Below are positions 62,661 to 64,000 of a stretch of 64,000 nt of DNA, in pieces; position 1 is the first letter of the stretch, and every line of letters begins with the position of its first letter. The notes under the pieces were generated by a model. The model worked only from the letters and a program-made list of their open reading frames with translations. It did no database searches and was not told where the DNA came from. Location of the stretch: positions 333,493,820-333,557,819 of the forward strand of contig JBAIZL010000002.1 in the NCBI GenBank assembly GCA_036971475.1, in the 5' to 3' direction. The DNA is from Prosapia bicincta. Its lineage: Eukaryota > Arthropoda > Insecta > Hemiptera > Cercopidae. Made by a program: the position numbers and the translations under genes.

Positions 62661-63290
62661 ACCTATGAATTTCATCCTGGGCTCTCACAAACCTGTCATG
62701 TTAGTCCTTTTGAGCTAAACAAAACTACAAATTAAATTTAGCTGATGAAAACCCTACACGGTTAAACAGAAACGCCATGTTGTCTCCCCAATGGTGACCC
62801 CCGTACCTTCTTGCCGGACTACAACTATAAATGTGTTTCGTGTGTATTTTATAATATTTTCAACGTAAATTTCGATAGTTTGTATGTATAAACTATCAGA
62901 TATATATAACTATTCTCAGATGGCACAACTGATATAAAACCGACCAAGTGGGCCTATTACATAAAATTCATAGATTTACAGATTCCTTCCGATACAGTCC
63001 CGTATTTGCTTTCTTCAAGCAGCACAGATGCCTAATTCCTTTTAGCGGCTAAATCTGAACCAGTATTTCAAACACTTGGAGCTTTTTCACGCGTATTCGG
63101 TCCGTTCCACTCAACCAAGTTAATGTAGTCGATACGTACGCACCAACAGCCAGAGCTGACTGCACGTTTCCAAATATATGCTTCATAATCCTGGATATAC
63201 TGCATCAACTATTCTTTGAGCTTAGCTTGTGAGGTTATGTTAATAGCAAATAAAAAACGTACGCAAAACTCACAGATTAATCATTTATTT

Positions 63291-63333
63291 ACTCAGACAC
63301 GTTTCAATGACAAAGTCATCATCATCAGTGAGT
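63291..63333 (-). ncRNA. Hammerhead-ribozyme-like motif, best preserved
   Basis: Minus strand: stem I ACTCA (63333-63329), core CTGATGA (63328-63322), extra T, stem II GATGAC/GTCATT with loop TTT, GAAA (63305-63302), then C-GT-G giving a two-pair stem III, GTC triplet (63298-63296), stem I TGAGT (63295-63291). All invariant core bases and all three stems are satisfied. The one departure is a single extra base between A9 and stem II. Confidence 0.7.
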
Positions 63334-63385
63334 GTTACTACTACAAACGCTAACTTACAACTAAGTTTAAGCTTGTAATATTAAC

Positions 63386-63428
63386 ACTCACTGATTACGA
63401 TGACTTTGTCATTGAAACACGTCTGAGT
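63386..63428 (+). ncRNA. Hammerhead-ribozyme-like motif, one core change
   Basis: Plus strand: ACTCA (63386-63390), CTGATTA (63391-63397; G8 changed to T), extra C, GATGAC/GTCATT with loop TTT, GAAAC (63414-63418), AC, GTC (63421-63423), TGAGT (63424-63428). Stems intact, but the G8 change probably abolishes cleavage. Confidence 0.6.
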
Positions 63429-64000
63429 AAATAAATGGTTAATATGTAAGTTTTGTGTACGTCTTTTATTTGTTACCGGATATGTTGTTAATACAATATA
63501 TAATTGCAGTCGTAGGCTTCGTGTAAATATTGCTAAAATTAATTAAAAAAACAATAAAATGTTTTCTATGCAGTTTAAAATATTAAACTTCGTAGTGGAC
63601 AAAAGGTTACGTGTCTTGAAATATCTTCCTCGCGAAAGCGTCAAAGTAGGTACTACTTATATAAATTCTATGATCCTCGTAAAAAGTCAGAAAAAGGTCA
63701 AAATCAGATAGGCCAACAATTTGGCTGTTGGGACTGTCTGTTTATTTGAAATAAACTGAAGTATGTATTAATGGTTATATTTTTCAATTCATACTGTTAC
63801 CTCACACTCTATACATGTCTATATATCTTGTTCAAATTTTTAATCGTTAACATAACTGAAGTTCAAATACATTTTTTAAAACTTGTAATGGATGGCACTT
63901 GATGTTAACACAGTTTTTTCAAATATTTATTTATTTATTTAATTTAAGTAATTGTAGTAATTAATTTCTATTTGTCTATTTTGCCACTTAATATTGTGAT

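Larger units (their letters stand above)
63243..63475. repeat. Foldback with two outward-facing hammerhead-like motifs
   Basis: Left arm (TAGCAAATAAAAAACGTACG ... TTATTTACTCAGACACG) is repeated inverted on the right (CGTCTGAGTAAATAA ... GTACGTCTTTTATTTGTTA). The spacer is about 50 bp. Each arm carries one motif. Confidence 0.9.
60787..64000. other. Right-hand flank of the window
   Basis: No rhomboid exon or other gene found. An 11-base G run at 60901-60911. 62200-62830 is GC-richer and partly matches the repeat at 34.2-34.5 kb. A foldback with two hammerhead-like motifs lies at 63243-63475, and a short dispersed repeat at 63820-63915. Confidence 0.65.

Overview
This window is animal, most likely insect, nuclear DNA. 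It is AT-rich and intron-rich, both host genes are metazoan membrane-protein families, and the rest is a dense mix of mostly broken transposable elements (LINEs, a Penelope-like element, mariner, Tigger/pogo, hAT-like and Helitron-like pieces, a solo LTR) plus long dinucleotide microsatellites. The exact species cannot be read from the sequence; only arthropod/insect is supported.

Layout. 1-3720: minus-strand LINE with endonuclease, reverse transcriptase and RNase H, frameshifted near both ends and running off the window. 3800-4433: plus-strand 3' end of a Penelope-like element with a GIY-YIG domain. 4575-27991: the last nine exons of a plus-strand gene for an NRF-6-like ('nose resistant to fluoxetine') multi-pass membrane acyltransferase; the nine exons join in one open frame of 461 residues. 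Its eight introns hold mobile-element remnants, foldback elements and a minisatellite of about 57 bp units. 28-45 kb: intergenic DNA with a (TA)n-flanked giant palindrome (31.8-32.2 kb), a dead Tigger-like transposase (32.6-33.95 kb) and a dead jockey-like LINE (34.6-36.05 kb). 45237-52872: the last five coding exons, minus strand, of a rhomboid intramembrane serine protease (219 residues in frame, catalytic Ser and His both present). The two host genes converge; each lacks its 5' exons, which should lie outside the window. 52.9-64 kb: an 83-bp tandem repeat, a nested palindrome in (TA)n, a Tigger/pogo transposon of 2.27 kb complete end to end with TA target duplication (58520-60786), and AT-rich DNA with further foldbacks.

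The most unusual signal is a dispersed set of small elements carrying hammerhead-ribozyme-like motifs. At least six places (8.2, 30.2, 49.4, 50.2, 56.7 and twice at 63.3-63.4 kb) show the order stem I, CUGANGA-type core, one extra base, stem II hairpin, GAAA, tiny stem III, NUH, stem I; the best ones have perfectly complementary stem I strands. Most sit in foldbacks, and in two foldbacks the motifs come in outward-facing pairs. A second, more numerous foldback family (seven copies, 9.5-47.9 kb) has the same layout with the core changed to TTGACAA, which alters positions 3 and 8 together (C-G to U-A), the two bases that pair in the hammerhead fold. Hammerhead motifs are known from Penelope-like elements, and a Penelope-like remnant is present here, so these are plausibly related non-autonomous elements. 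Ribozyme activity is an inference.
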